This document shows positions 31,262 to 41,561 of a stretch of DNA of 64,000 nucleotides, in pieces (the first letter of the stretch is position 1; every line of letters begins with the position of its first letter). The notes beneath the pieces were generated by a model that did no database searches, was not told the DNA's origin, and saw nothing but the letters and a program-made list of their open reading frames with translations. Both the position numbers and the translations under genes were made by a program. This DNA comes from Hyalella azteca (lineage: Eukaryota; Arthropoda; Malacostraca; Amphipoda; Hyalellidae): assembly GCF_000764305.2 (NCBI RefSeq), contig NW_025941704.1:33348-97347 (forward strand). Reading direction: 5' to 3'.

Positions 31262-32192
31262 AACAAAATTCTTACTAATATGTGTTCCTTTCCAGCACAT
31301 TTCTTATTATTACTGGAACCATTCATTATATAAAATGTATGTGAACCCTGATCATGATATAAATTTTGAACTTGAATTTAAATCATTGAATTGTAATGGT
31401 AATTGTACGAAATTGTATTCTTTTTTTTAGTTTAGTGTCCAAATGTTTACTAGCGCTTCAGCTATTAAGCTATCTCGCACCGAAAGTCAAGATGAACATC
31501 ACCATAACACAACTGAGACCTACAGTCAGACACCGCGAGCTCAGCGGTGGGGCGCTCAGGAACAATCCCCCTAGGAGCGCGAAATCCCATAGGACTTCTG
31601 ACGAGCACAGACACCCGTCAGAAGTCCCCCCTGAGGGGGAAATTGTATTCATGATATATATCATTGTACTCTTATGCTTTATCTATGTATAATATGTGTA
31701 ATGGGCTAATTATAAACCCCGTCTCAATGATTTGACTAAAATCGTCAATTTGGCTGACAATTGCTCAATACAAGTAAAGTGACGTAACTATACAATGTCA
31801 ATCTGAAATGATCCACTGAACCAGAGTTCAATTAAAATGTTTGGGAACAAGACTTTTGCATTGTGTTCTACTATGTAAACTAATGCCTATGTTTATTTTC
31901 TTTCTCTCTCTAAAGTTTCTTGCCACGAGACATGAAGAAAGAAGTTCATCAGAAGACTGAAGATGAACTCTATAATAATTACGGATGTTTCCTAGTTGCT
32001 AACTTTGCTATTAGTAGTTTTATGCTATCTGCTAATGTCAGTTGACTTAGCTGGAATTTAAAAATGTAAGTCGTTTAGAACCTTGTTCCTAAAATTTTAA
32101 TGTAACGTAATAGTAATACTGTAACGTATATTGTTAACGTTCTCTGCTTAGTATTATTGAAGCGAGGACGCTCCTAGCCGCAAGGGGGGACG
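31262..32192 (+). other. Gypsy family A 3' UTR ending in polypurine tract AAGGGGGGA
   Basis: Homologous to 14378-14914 inverted. The tract at 32183-32190 sits two bases before the LTR start, the position needed to prime plus-strand DNA. A SINE-like insertion occupies 31421-31638. Confidence 0.65.
31421..31638 (-). mobile_element. SINE-like retroposon with perfect 12-bp target duplication
   Basis: GAAATTGTATTC at 31409-31420 is repeated exactly at 31639-31650. The insert begins on the plus strand with T8, a poly(A) tail for a minus-strand retroposon. Its head contains a 12-bp hairpin (GGACTTCTGACG / CGTCAGAAGTCC) and its tail half contains TAGCTTAATAGCTGAAGCGCT. It is 218 bp, with no ORF. Other 3' UTR copies lack it. 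Confidence 0.75.
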
Positions 32193-32596
32193 TGTCCGGG
32201 ATTCACGCATCGTCACGTTCAGTGACTAATCAAATATCGTACGTGGCTTACGTTACTACGCGGGCGGACCCACATAGCTCTTCAAGTTTACCAGGAACGC
32301 CAGCAGTTAGTAGTAGTAGAGACCTCCGAGCGTCTACAAGTCTGAACTACGCTCCGACCCTCGATAAGCTTCTCTATCGAGCAGGCCGTATTTATCCCTC
32401 ATATCGTACTGTAAACTCTTAGTGCCTACTGTATTAACCATTTAGTGAGTAAACTATTCTGTACTCATTGTTTCACTCCTGCTATAGCCAAAGACAATAA
32501 ATGACCCAGTACCTTCAGGTCATATTATATTCTTCAGTCAGAAATTGACAATAAATTAATTAATCCCAATTCACGCTGAAAAGTGGACCTGGGACA
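32193..32596 (+). mobile_element. 3' LTR of gypsy family A (plus orientation)
   Basis: Begins TGTCCGGG after the polypurine tract and ends CCTGGGACA, so the ends form a short inverted repeat. 404 bp. AATAAA near 32498 is in the sense orientation. The same LTR appears inverted at 13957, 20170 and 23049. It completes the 3' half of the element carrying env E4. Confidence 0.8.
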
Positions 32597-33072
32597 GTCA
32601 CTTTTCGCTCACAACATCCGGGGTTAGGTTCAGAAAGAATAGTTCTGTTCCAAAATCTATCGTCCTTCGACGAGCGACTTCCGAAGCTTCGCTAAATTAC
32701 GTAACTTTTAGCTCACAGCATCTGGGGTTAGGTTCCAGAAAGCATAGTTCTGTTCCAAAATTTATCGTCGTACGACGCGTGGCCGTTCGACCGTGGGCTG
32801 ATTCGACACACGGGACAGATACGGACGGCTCCGGCGCGCTCCGTCCGGGTGGTGTAAAATTTTTTCGCGTATTGGCAGACGACGCTGGGCCATACGACGC
32901 CAGGCTTATTTTCCTGTGGGCTGATTGATCTAATTCAATGGATGTAATCTGTCTGGTGACGTGCGGCTGATAACGTTACAGTCTAGGTGTGTTGTAGGCT
33001 ACGTTCTTCAGTTAAGGGATCATGATAGTCCATTCGAAGCACGGCAGTGGTGGTCTCCGACTGGCGTCCCAC
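32597..33072. repeat. Family A dispersed repeat, copy 4
   Basis: Two tandem starts (GGGGTTAGGTT.CAGAAAG at 32620 and 32723) lead into sequence matching 10495-10855, including GTCGTACGACGCGTG.CCGTTCGACCG and GGCAGTGGTGGTCTCCGAC. Confidence 0.65.
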
Positions 33073-33090
33073 TATTCGCGGGTCTTCGCG

Positions 33091-33411
33091 TATATAAGCT
33101 CCTCAGAGTAGACCTTGAGTCAGTCGATAGCTAGAGCGAACCCGACCAGCACCTTGCTCTAAACCGCGTATAAGCATCTACGTTAAGCTGACTTCGGTAA
33201 CTGTGTGCCTCACCATAGTGCCGTTAACCATCATTGTACTAAAACACTCCTATCTGTATTAGGCTCCCCGTGGCTTACTTTAAATAAGTAATAAGGACAA
33301 AAATTAAAAGGAATCTCTTATTATCCTCCTTGTATTCATTGGACTTAGTAGAACTCAATTTAGACCCTCAGGAATATAATTAACTTTTGCTCTACCGATA
33401 AAAACCGGACA
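33091..33411 (+). promoter_or_regulatory. 5' LTR remainder of gypsy element B: TATA, initiator and R-U5 region
   Basis: TATATAAG at 33091 and TCAGTC at 33120-33125 give a 31-nt spacing to the initiator A. From about 33270 the sequence (TATTATCCTCCTTGTATTCA.. to CTACCGA..CCGGACA) matches the end of the 3' LTR at 39910-40052. The region before 33270 is not found in the 3' LTR, so this LTR is recombinant or the two LTRs have diverged. CCGGACA at 33405-33411 ends it. Confidence 0.6.
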
Positions 33412-33430
33412 AGTGGCGGCCAAAACAGGA
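33412..33430 (+). promoter_or_regulatory. Candidate primer binding site
   Basis: AGTGGCGGCCAAAACAGG directly follows the LTR end CCGGACA. The TGGCG start is typical of gypsy tRNA primer sites, which match a tRNA 3' end including the complement of CCA. I could not identify the tRNA. Confidence 0.45.
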
Positions 33431-33484
33431 GTGATACAAGTGAAGTGACAATTTTTTTAGAATTGTGATCTGAGTGATTCCTTA

Positions 33485-34581
33485 ATGGTGAAGTCGGAAA
33501 GTGACACCGACTCCGAAAGTACTTCATCTCAACGCCCGGTTCGAGCGAAACGTGCTCCAGCACGCTATAGTGATAGTGAGTTCAAGAAGAAAGTACATAA
33601 AGAAAAATCTGAGAAAATGGACCAAGCTTCGGAGACAACTCAATCATCCACCGCTCCTGCAAGGACTAGAGCATCGGCAGCTCCAACGACGGATTCAGCG
33701 ACAATTCATCGAACTTCAATGCAGTACGTACCTTCACCTCAAGAAATTCCACTTTTCAGAGGTCATGTTCTTGAAGGCGAACCGCCTGCAGCTCCTGGTA
33801 CTCCAGAAGTTGATGTCAGAGTCTGGCTTGACCTTATGGAATCCCATTTTGAGTCGACGGGACTAACTGACGACAGAGGTAGAATTATGCAACTCATGCA
33901 ACGTACTCATAAAAAATTAGGAGACGCACGTGGAGTAGTCCATCGTTACCTCAGTTCAGATCTTGTAGGGTTCACATACGCGAAAGCAAAAGAGGACCTG
34001 CTCAAGGCGTACTCCAGCGCCGCCACGGTCTCCTTCGTAGATGCATCCCGTGAGTTGCTAAATGTGGCGATGTCAGCTAAGCCCGGGAAAGTTAACCAAA
34101 TTAACAATATCTCAGCGATGCGTGATGTTCGCTTAAAGCAGCGACTACATTCGTCGAACGCGCCCGTTACAACGCGGAAGAAGATCAACGGTCTACGGTC
34201 GATATTGTAACTGAAGCTTTCTTCGCCATGTCTGCGAGTAATGTTTTCACCAAGCGCGTGATCTCCGACACTTTGCTAAAACGCAAAGAAAACATGAAAG
34301 TCGCCGGTGCTTACCAGGCACTGACGCACCATTGTAACATCTCCGACAAAGATGTATATCGGAAACAAAGTACGAATGTAGTCAGCTCACTTAATGCAGA
34401 GAAGAAGAACACAACGTCAGCAAGATCATCGCCATCGCAGGCAGTCGAAACGCCGGCTGCTCGGCCTACTGCTTCAAACTACGCTCGCGGTTCCCACCGG
34501 CGAGGTCACAATCGGGGTCGAAGATATAACAACCGCGGCCGCGGAGGATTTCAGCGCTCTTATCAAGACACCAACAATTGA
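33485..34581 (+). pseudogene. gag: Gag of gypsy element B, one frameshift
   Basis: Begins with a true ATG (33485). The N-terminal part is basic/Ser-rich and is followed by a helical capsid-like region (WLDLMESHFESTGLTDDRGR, LVGFTYAKAKEDLLKAY). A frameshift near 34125-34140 moves the frame; it then continues as FVERARYNAEEDQRSTVD to the C-terminus, rich in Arg-Gly (RGHNRGRRYNNRGRGGF), which probably replaces zinc knuckles as the nucleic-acid-binding part. A TGA at 34579-34581 ends it, but the same frame stays open with similar composition beyond, into pol. No CCHC motif is seen. Confidence 0.7.
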
Positions 34582-36932
34582 CAATCGTACGGACCACCGA
34601 ATTATTCAAGAGGCGGCTACAACACCAACTCCTGGCGCCCAGACCACGGTCGCCGCCCGGAAGTTGAGTATTCTATTAACGATAATCGTAGTAGAATAAT
34701 GTATCCTAGGTGTAACAATGTTGTTTACACAGGTTTAAATGCTGCAAACATATGATTTGAGGCGAGGGAGGTTACCACACCTTCCCTCAAATGTATAAAC
34801 GTAGCTGGCCAATTACCTAACAAAACTGCTGTTGTTGCCGCTACGCAAAATAACATGTGTTCTAATTTTAAGTTAGCACATAACCAATGTTCAAATTACT
34901 GTGAGCAATTGCAACCAGAATCTAATTTTCTTGTCTCGGATGGACGCATGTGTATTGTTAAGCAATCCGGAAGCTCAGTGAGAAACTTGTTTCCTGCCGA
35001 AGTAAGTAAGTTGAATTCTGATAACGAACTGACGAGTTCAACAGCAAAAATGGCCACGACTCCGCTTAATGCGAGTCTTAATTCAAATCCTGTGATGTTA
35101 GAGTCAGACGAAAAACTGGAGAAATCATGTTCTGTCTCTGAAAATGCCGCACTCTCTATCGAAGTAAATGCTGACGAAAGCAATGTAACCAATATTGTCA
35201 ACATAGATGGTTCTGAGCCCATATGGGAAAATTTCCCATATGGGAAATTTTCCAATTCCTTTCCAATTCCTGAAATTACATCCTTAATTAATAGTTTGCG
35301 CGGGTCAACGACCTTCTCAAATCTTGACCTATTAAGCGCCTTCTGGCAAATTCCTCTTACTGAAGAGGCTTCAGAAAAACTGCATTTTCGACAGGCAAAG
35401 GCCACTTTAAGTTCAAACGGCTTCCGTTCGGTCTGATCGATTCGCCGTGCGTATTTCAGTCACTAATGAATGCAGCTCTATACTCATTGCTTGGAGTATC
35501 TGCGCTAGTCTATTTGGACGATGGGATAATTTATTCACAAAATGAGCACGAACATCTCGGTCATATTGCTCAAGCCTTGCAGAAAATCCCCGATGCCGGC
35601 TTAAAAATAAAATTACAAAAAAGCGAACTCTTCAAGAAAGAGATCAAATTCCTAGGTCACGTTATCTCAGGTGACGGAGTAAAAATTGACAATGGAAAAA
35701 TTGAATGCATCCAAAACTACCCAGTCCCGAAAAACGCAGATGATGTGCGCAGATTTTTAGGATTTATAGGATTCTATCGCAAATTTATCAAAGGATTTGC
35801 GGCGATAGCCCATCCTCTGACAGAGTTGCTAAAGAATAATGCAACTTTTATCTGGTTTGAAACTGAACAAAAAGCCTTTGAGCTACTAAAGGAAAATTTC
35901 CTAAGAGAACCAGTACTCAAATATCCTAATTTTTCCCAGCCCTTCGTAATTGTTACTGATGCATCAAATTATGCCATCGGCGCTGCACTCATGCAAAATG
36001 CTCTTACCAATTTCTTTCGCATCAAAAGTTCTCAGCAAAACAGAACGAAATTATTCAACCACAAAGAAAGAAGCACTGGCTGTAATTTTTGCCCTGAAAA
36101 AATTCAGATATACTGCTCTGGGATATCCTATAACGATCTTAACTGATCACAAACCACTCGTATCTCTGTTCTCTAAGACAATGCCAGAAGACAGCGTCCT
36201 TATTCGCTGGAATTTGCAAATTCAAGAATTTAACGCAATTATTAAATACATCCCTGGTAAATCCAATCCAGTGGCTGATGCCTTATCTCGCATCCAATCT
36301 GAGACTTGTGTGGATGACGGAATGTTGGATGAAATTGAGGACTCTTTCGAGCAACGTGTTTACGTGTCTAGGGTCAGTAACCCTATTAACCCTGAGCCTC
36401 GGCTCTATGCAAAACTGCCGTGGAAAAGTGACTCAGACCTGATTGCCAGTCAATCTGAATGTGACACATGCCGTGACATAAGATCCCGACTCATGAGTCA
36501 AGACAGTTCAACCTCGACTGTTAGAAAACGAAAGTCAAAGTCAATTAACGTAAAGAATTACTTCATTGAAAATGATATTCTTTATTACAAACGACATACC
36601 GTACGTGCAGGTTCGCATGATCTTAACGTAAATGCCTGTGTTCCCGATAAATTTTTGATTGATGTCATTAAATCATGTCATGATCCCCCAAATATGGGAC
36701 ATTACAGTCACGAAAGAACGTTAAAGAGATTCGCACTGAATTTCTACCACCCTAACGAGAAACAAGAGATCTTGAACTTCGTTCATGCATGCGAAAGCTG
36801 TATTAAAGAAAATGGTCGTATTACACGCAAAACAATAGGTAAATTTCAATTGCCGAACAATGCCTGGGAAATCGCCTCAATGGATCTATTAGGACCATTA
36901 CCAGAGACGAGTGGCGGTAACAAGGAAAGCTA
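34582..36932 (+). pseudogene. pol: Pol of gypsy element B: RT, RNase H and integrase start; protease deleted
   Basis: Continues in the gag frame after TGA, with another TGA at 34753-34755, then 34855 onward matches pol copy C. After GSEPIWEN it jumps, at a 28-bp palindrome (35226-35253), to RT motif FPIPEI..SLRGSTTFSNLDLLSAFWQIPL, so protease and RT fingers are gone. Following a frameshift near 35395 come LVYLDDGIIYS (catalytic YLDD), FLGHVISGDGVKID and FLGFIGFYRKFIKGF, then RNase H FVIVTDASNYAIGAALM. Another shift near 35995 leads to ILTDHKPLVSL and NPVADALSRIQSE. Integrase retains the HHCC zinc site (GHYSHERT, FVHACESC) and the first catalytic-core strand (MDLLGPLP) before the frame stops at 36932. 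Confidence 0.8.
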
Positions 36933-37695
36933 GGATTGTAGCAGACAAACATCGCTGTAATTCAAAACATCACTAATGATTTTCGCGCCGATATGCCATG
37001 TCAGCGTCGCCTGTTAGTTCCTTGTCAGCAAGTATCCAATACCAACGTCTTGATGATTATGCACAACAGTATGATTGCTCTCTACGATTGAAATCTGTTT
37101 AGCGTGAGAAGGCAATACACAATTGAGTCATAGCATGACGCTATTCCGGAAATGCAAAAATTTTTTTGCGTACTTATAAAACTTCAGTCACATGAATGCC
37201 TGTTCATTCATCTTGCAACTATAGAGCTGTGAGGTAGCCACTTTCCTCTCTTAATACTTTTTATTGTGGAAAGCTATTCACTTTATACTGTTAGAGATTA
37301 TGAATACTTCGAAGATGTGAGTACAATTTAATGTATTGACTTATACATGTAATTACGTACTTGCAATACTGCACAAATGTATTTTCACATGAATGTATTC
37401 ACGTGATGTCTTTCCTTTGCAATTATATTTTCTTTTATAAAAATGAGTTAATTGCACTTAGTCAAATCCTTTAAACTTTATATAAATCAATAATGACTTT
37501 GTGAATTATTACACTTAATTCTCACACAGTCAGCCATGAATGTCTAGAATTTTTTTTTAACTATTGCTTATTCACGCTCATTGTAATTGCGTGTAATCTA
37601 TAAATAGATTAACACTTACTCTGAATAACAATATTTTTGTGATTGTTTTACTATGTAATACCTGTATGCATACTGAAATTGAATGGTTGTTTCAG
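36933..37695 (+). other. Remnant between pol and env of element B
   Basis: The integrase catalytic core and C-terminus are not recognisable. The stretch is AT-rich and ends in the env splice acceptor GGTTGTTTCAG at 37685-37695. Confidence 0.4.
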
Positions 37696-38982
37696 GAGGC
37701 CAAAACTAGCGTTAGCCCTGCTGTGGGTTGCACTATTGCTTTCGATGACCAAGGGACGAGGAGAATTACTGCTTGACGACGGTCTCGTGGTGACACGCCT
37801 GGAAACCCTAAAAACTGTAAGTGGATTGACGTTTGTTCAGATTGAACTACCTGGTCACGGGTATCTTATTGACAATGTTGCAAGCATGATTTCCATGGCG
37901 GAGACCTTCATGTCTAACCTCCGAGAAATCTTTCTCGAGTTGGACTCAGCTCAGCGTACCTTTTTTGGGGATTGCCTGTGTAAGTTGGTCTTTAGGCTTG
38001 GTCAAGTTATAAACGATTTAAGCAATTTGGTCCGTCAGGAACTAGTGAACTCGTTCGACTTCTTGGAAAGCGGAAACGCTACCGAGTTTTCCATGTACAT
38101 TGCTCAACATTGGTCGCTACTATTGAACGATACGTTGTCATGTAATACTGCTCGTGTCAAGCGAGGCCCGTTGGATATAGGAGGCGAAATACTTCATGGT
38201 TTGTTCGGGTTTGCACGAGATGGTGATGTTATTAATATAAAACAAGAGATGAACAAGTTAGTCCTTGAGGCTAAAACCTTGCACGAAAATGAGATCCAAC
38301 TAAACAAAGTAATTATACTTTGAAATTATAATTATACCCTCTATAAAATGCTTAATGTTTCAGTCAAAGCCTACCAAGTCAACATGCATATACATCATGA
38401 GCTCAATATTAGTATGCAAGATGTTAAAGTACTCGGTGAGACGCTGGAAGCTCAGCGACGCCACACTCTCGTAAGTTGGTTCCCATTGTTCCATCTCGTA
38501 CACGGTTCGCTCACTACGGTGTTGACGATAGTGACTTTCGGCATCCTGCTTGCCGTCGGCCTGTCCAAACTCCGACCATGGGTGAGTTACGGACGGCGCA
38601 CCACACGCGACGTCGAGCATATCGTGCTCGATAACGTGCGAACAGCAACCCCACCTGAGGCATTAAGCCCATCCATACCAACATCGGTGAACATCGTTCA
38701 TCAAACCAAGGTAGTGGCAACTACTCCAACCCCCGAGACTCCCGTGGATACGTCAACATGTGAGTCTGTCGAACCACGACCCAGTCGTGCTGACACGGAA
38801 GCGACAGCTGCCGTGGGCGGGCGAGAAGTAACGCCACTACGCGAAGCAAAGTCTTCAAAAAGTAAGCTTCCTACTACAGGAAGGGAGGTAACCCCCCCTT
38901 GAGTCACCAAAGAGTAAAGTTACTCCTACAGGAAGGGAAATAATCCCGCTCGAGTCAGAGTCTGACTATGACTCTGATTAGT
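37696..38982 (+). pseudogene. env: Errantivirus-like envelope of element B (copy E5), ectodomain deleted
   Basis: The frame opens right after TTTCAG|G and encodes a signal peptide (KLALALLWVALLLSMTKG) with no preceding ATG. Then come the N-terminal subunit, a furin-type site ARVKR and the fusion-peptide segment GPLDIGGEILHGLFGFARDG. It stops at 38321-38323. The frame at 38348-38902 resumes in the membrane-proximal part, with transmembrane residues (TVLTIVTFGILLAVGL) and a tail in which GREVTPL recurs three times. A C-run near 38891 breaks the last copies of the motif; the acidic end (ESESDYDSD) is reached at 38982 in the shifted frame. About 300 codons of ectodomain are missing compared with E4. 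Confidence 0.75.
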
Positions 38983-39770
38983 GATCATTTCCATCTACTG
39001 ATGAATAATTAGCATGAGAATTCATGTTCATTATGGTTTCAATGTCATTATATATGCTGATGCGATTACATGTATTGTTTGATTAGTATTGTATCATGAA
39101 TTATATTATACTTCTTATAAGATTGGGCAAAATTGTAAAAGATCTTCGTCAGGATCATGCATTAACGTTAAAAAGATTACGTTAAAGTATTTTCAACGTT
39201 AAAGTAATTTTAAATTTAACGGCTCAAAATTTAACATAGCCGCACTAAATATAAAATTAACAATTGCAAACATCGATCCACACTCGTGCCCTAAAAAAAT
39301 CATGTAATCTATATTTAAGCTAATATTAATTGAAACTAATGTACTGCTCTCTCTCTTCCGCGCGACGTCCCTTCTGAGGACGAAGAACGAAACAAAGAAG
39401 ATTGGAAAAGGATTTCGTGCTTAGGCACTTCGTAGTTGTATACTCGCTTCATGCCCGTTGGCATTATATTGCTTAGCAGCTTTTATCAATTAAAGTCTCG
39501 CATTATTTTTTGCAGTTATCTAGTACTTATTATGTATCTGATAATTGTTCTCAGAATAGATTTAAAAACTAACTAGATCCTTAATGTCACGCGTTTTGAA
39601 TTCATCAATAACTTAATGAATGGTATTCAGGTTGTAACTTTCGTAGAAATGAGGCCATTAATTTTATTAATTAGTTTCTCTCATTTTGCCATTCTTTGAA
39701 GTAACTACTTACTGCGTGGATCCGGGGACGGTCTTAATTAATTGTAAATTAATCTCTTTCGGGGGGGACG
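38983..39770 (+). other. 3' UTR of gypsy element B
   Basis: AT-rich, gene-free. The purine tract GGGGGGGAC at 39761-39769 should be the polypurine tract. Confidence 0.5.
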
Positions 39771-40052
39771 CGCAGATATTTCCTATTCATGCCTTAATAC
39801 TTAAATTAACGTAAAACCGATTTATTCTGCTCTAACCAAAGCTAGTTAGCCCCTACCTTCCTTCCTTTCTCTTCCGAACGACATCGCCATCAAGAAAGAA
39901 GGAAGAAGAGAAAATAAGTAGTAAGGACAGAAACCTAAAGAAATCTATTATTATCCTCCTTGTATTCATTGGACATAGTAGAACTTAATTTAGACCCTCA
40001 GGATTGCAATGAATTAACTAATAACTAACTTATGCTCTACCGACTGAGCCCG
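39771..40052 (+). mobile_element. 3' LTR of gypsy element B
   Basis: Follows the polypurine tract and ends GAGCCCGGACA at 40052. Its last 140 bp match 33270-33411 (TATTATCCTCCTTGTATTCATTGG and TTTAGACCCTCAGGA). The start is not exactly placed because there is no clear TG after the tract. Confidence 0.55.
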
Positions 40053-40455
40053 GACATAAGTTGAGACAGAGTAATTTAACTTGAGTATATGCACAGACCA
40101 GAGATTAATGCTGAGCAATCCTTGAACCATAAACAAAAATTGTCTGCATCAAAATTCTCTAATTTGTAAAATATTTGTTGCAATTTTCAAGTTTTGTAAA
40201 AACAACTCAGGCATTTTACTAATAATCAGTCTTGAAAGTCAACTGTTTACTGTGGCTGTTACTACATAATATGGGTGATTGTTTTTCTCTGTATTTTATC
40301 ATTAGTTTGGTGGCGGTGAGTCAGACAATTTGATCTTAAGTGTACACATTGCGACTTGAAATTGTCAAAAATCTCATAATTGATCACTATATTTCTAAAA
40401 CCAAATTTTCCGTTGTCGCCATGTGGAATAATATTTAAGCCTTGTACTAATACAG
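40053..40455. other. No feature recognised
   Basis: AT-rich flank of element B. I looked for a target duplication with the sequence before 33091 and did not find one. Confidence 0.35.
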
Positions 40456-40590
40456 GAAGTCCCGACGAGAGTTGCAGAACAGCGAGGTGTTGCAGGCCAA
40501 GAAGTCCCGACGAGATTTGCAGGACAGCGAGGTGTTTCAGGCCAAGAAGTCCCGACGAGATTTGCAGGACAGCGAGGTGTTGCAGAAATG
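40456..40590. repeat. 45-bp minisatellite, three units
   Basis: GAAGTCCCGACGAGA starts at 40456, 40501 and 40546. The period is a multiple of three, so one frame reads an exact 15-residue repeat (RSPDEICRTARC.RP) and another QEVPTRFAGQRGV. No splice sites show that it is coding. Confidence 0.8.
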
Positions 40591-41280
40591 CATCAAATTG
40601 ATTTCATGGTTTTGAACTTCTAAAACAATCATACGGGATAGAAGCTACCACAAAAATATCTATAAATCCCACACATTCAAACGTTTTATAAATGATACTA
40701 GGTCCCTTAACTTGCTCTACAGTCATTTAGGACCTATCACATTGAGATGATATCAAAAAGTGACCACCAGATATCTCCTTCATAAGAAAGCCCATTTTGT
40801 GATTTTGTCTAAATTCTTAGCAACCTTTTGTTGCCAAGTCTGTCTTGGCAATTCTCAAATCTTTTGTCTAAATTCATTGTTTCAAATTCTTCAAAGACCT
40901 TTTGTCTTTGTTCTAACTATTTTAGGTTAGCCCTATCTGAACTATAGGTTTTATAATAAACTTCAACATTGTATTAATTTAATATAGATAGATTAGTTTC
41001 TCAATATGAAATAGGCTTATACCCACATTAGTCCTAAAAACAAATTTTTTCACAATGATGGTATTTACATACACCTTAACTTTATATTTGGTATTATTTT
41101 TCTTGTTAACCAACTCAGAAGTTCATAAAACAAGTTTTCAATAAATTATCCATTACTAAAAGCCCCCAATCAAGTGTGTGACATGAAAGAAGCTAAGTCA
41201 ATAGACTTTAGTCAGTTTTGTCAGGTATACATACAACCACTTAATAATTTGGCGCTTTAAATAACATAACATAACATAGT
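40591..41280. other. No feature recognised
   Basis: AT-rich with a short repeated word (CTTTTGTCTAAATTC, AACCTTTTGTTGCC) and no gene. Confidence 0.35.
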
Positions 41281-41561
41281 GATGTCGGCGCTGAAGCGTA
41301 GGCCTTATGTGGCCTGTCGACGATTCTTTTCCTTTTCGTGCCTTGTTCACGGAAGATCTAATATCGTGTCATTTGACCGGATCTTTTCATGACTGGCGAT
41401 AGTTTGAAATAGCTACTAGACTTCCACCGGGTTCGATAAGGAGCTAAAGCGCCCGTTACAATCTAGTGGGTGTAGCGGTAGCGGTAGCGCCCGCTACATT
41501 TTGAGCATGTAGCGGTAGCGGTAGTGCCGCTACATTTCCAAGTAGCGCTGCCCAGCTCTGC
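41281..41561. mobile_element. hAT-like transposon right terminus
   Basis: The last 100 bp contain GTAGCGGTAGCG palindromic repeats as at 9972-10130, and the end GCGCTGCCCAGCTCTG is the inverted counterpart of CAGAGGTGGGCA. It abuts gypsy pol sequence at 41562 (CCTAGGTGTAACAATG, equal to 34706 in element B), so it inserted into pol copy C. The left end is not in place. Confidence 0.5.

Noticed and set aside
34896..35405. 169-codon minus-strand ORF, with a sister at 41752-42261
   Set aside because: Antisense to pol in two homologous copies; conserved only because the sense strand is.
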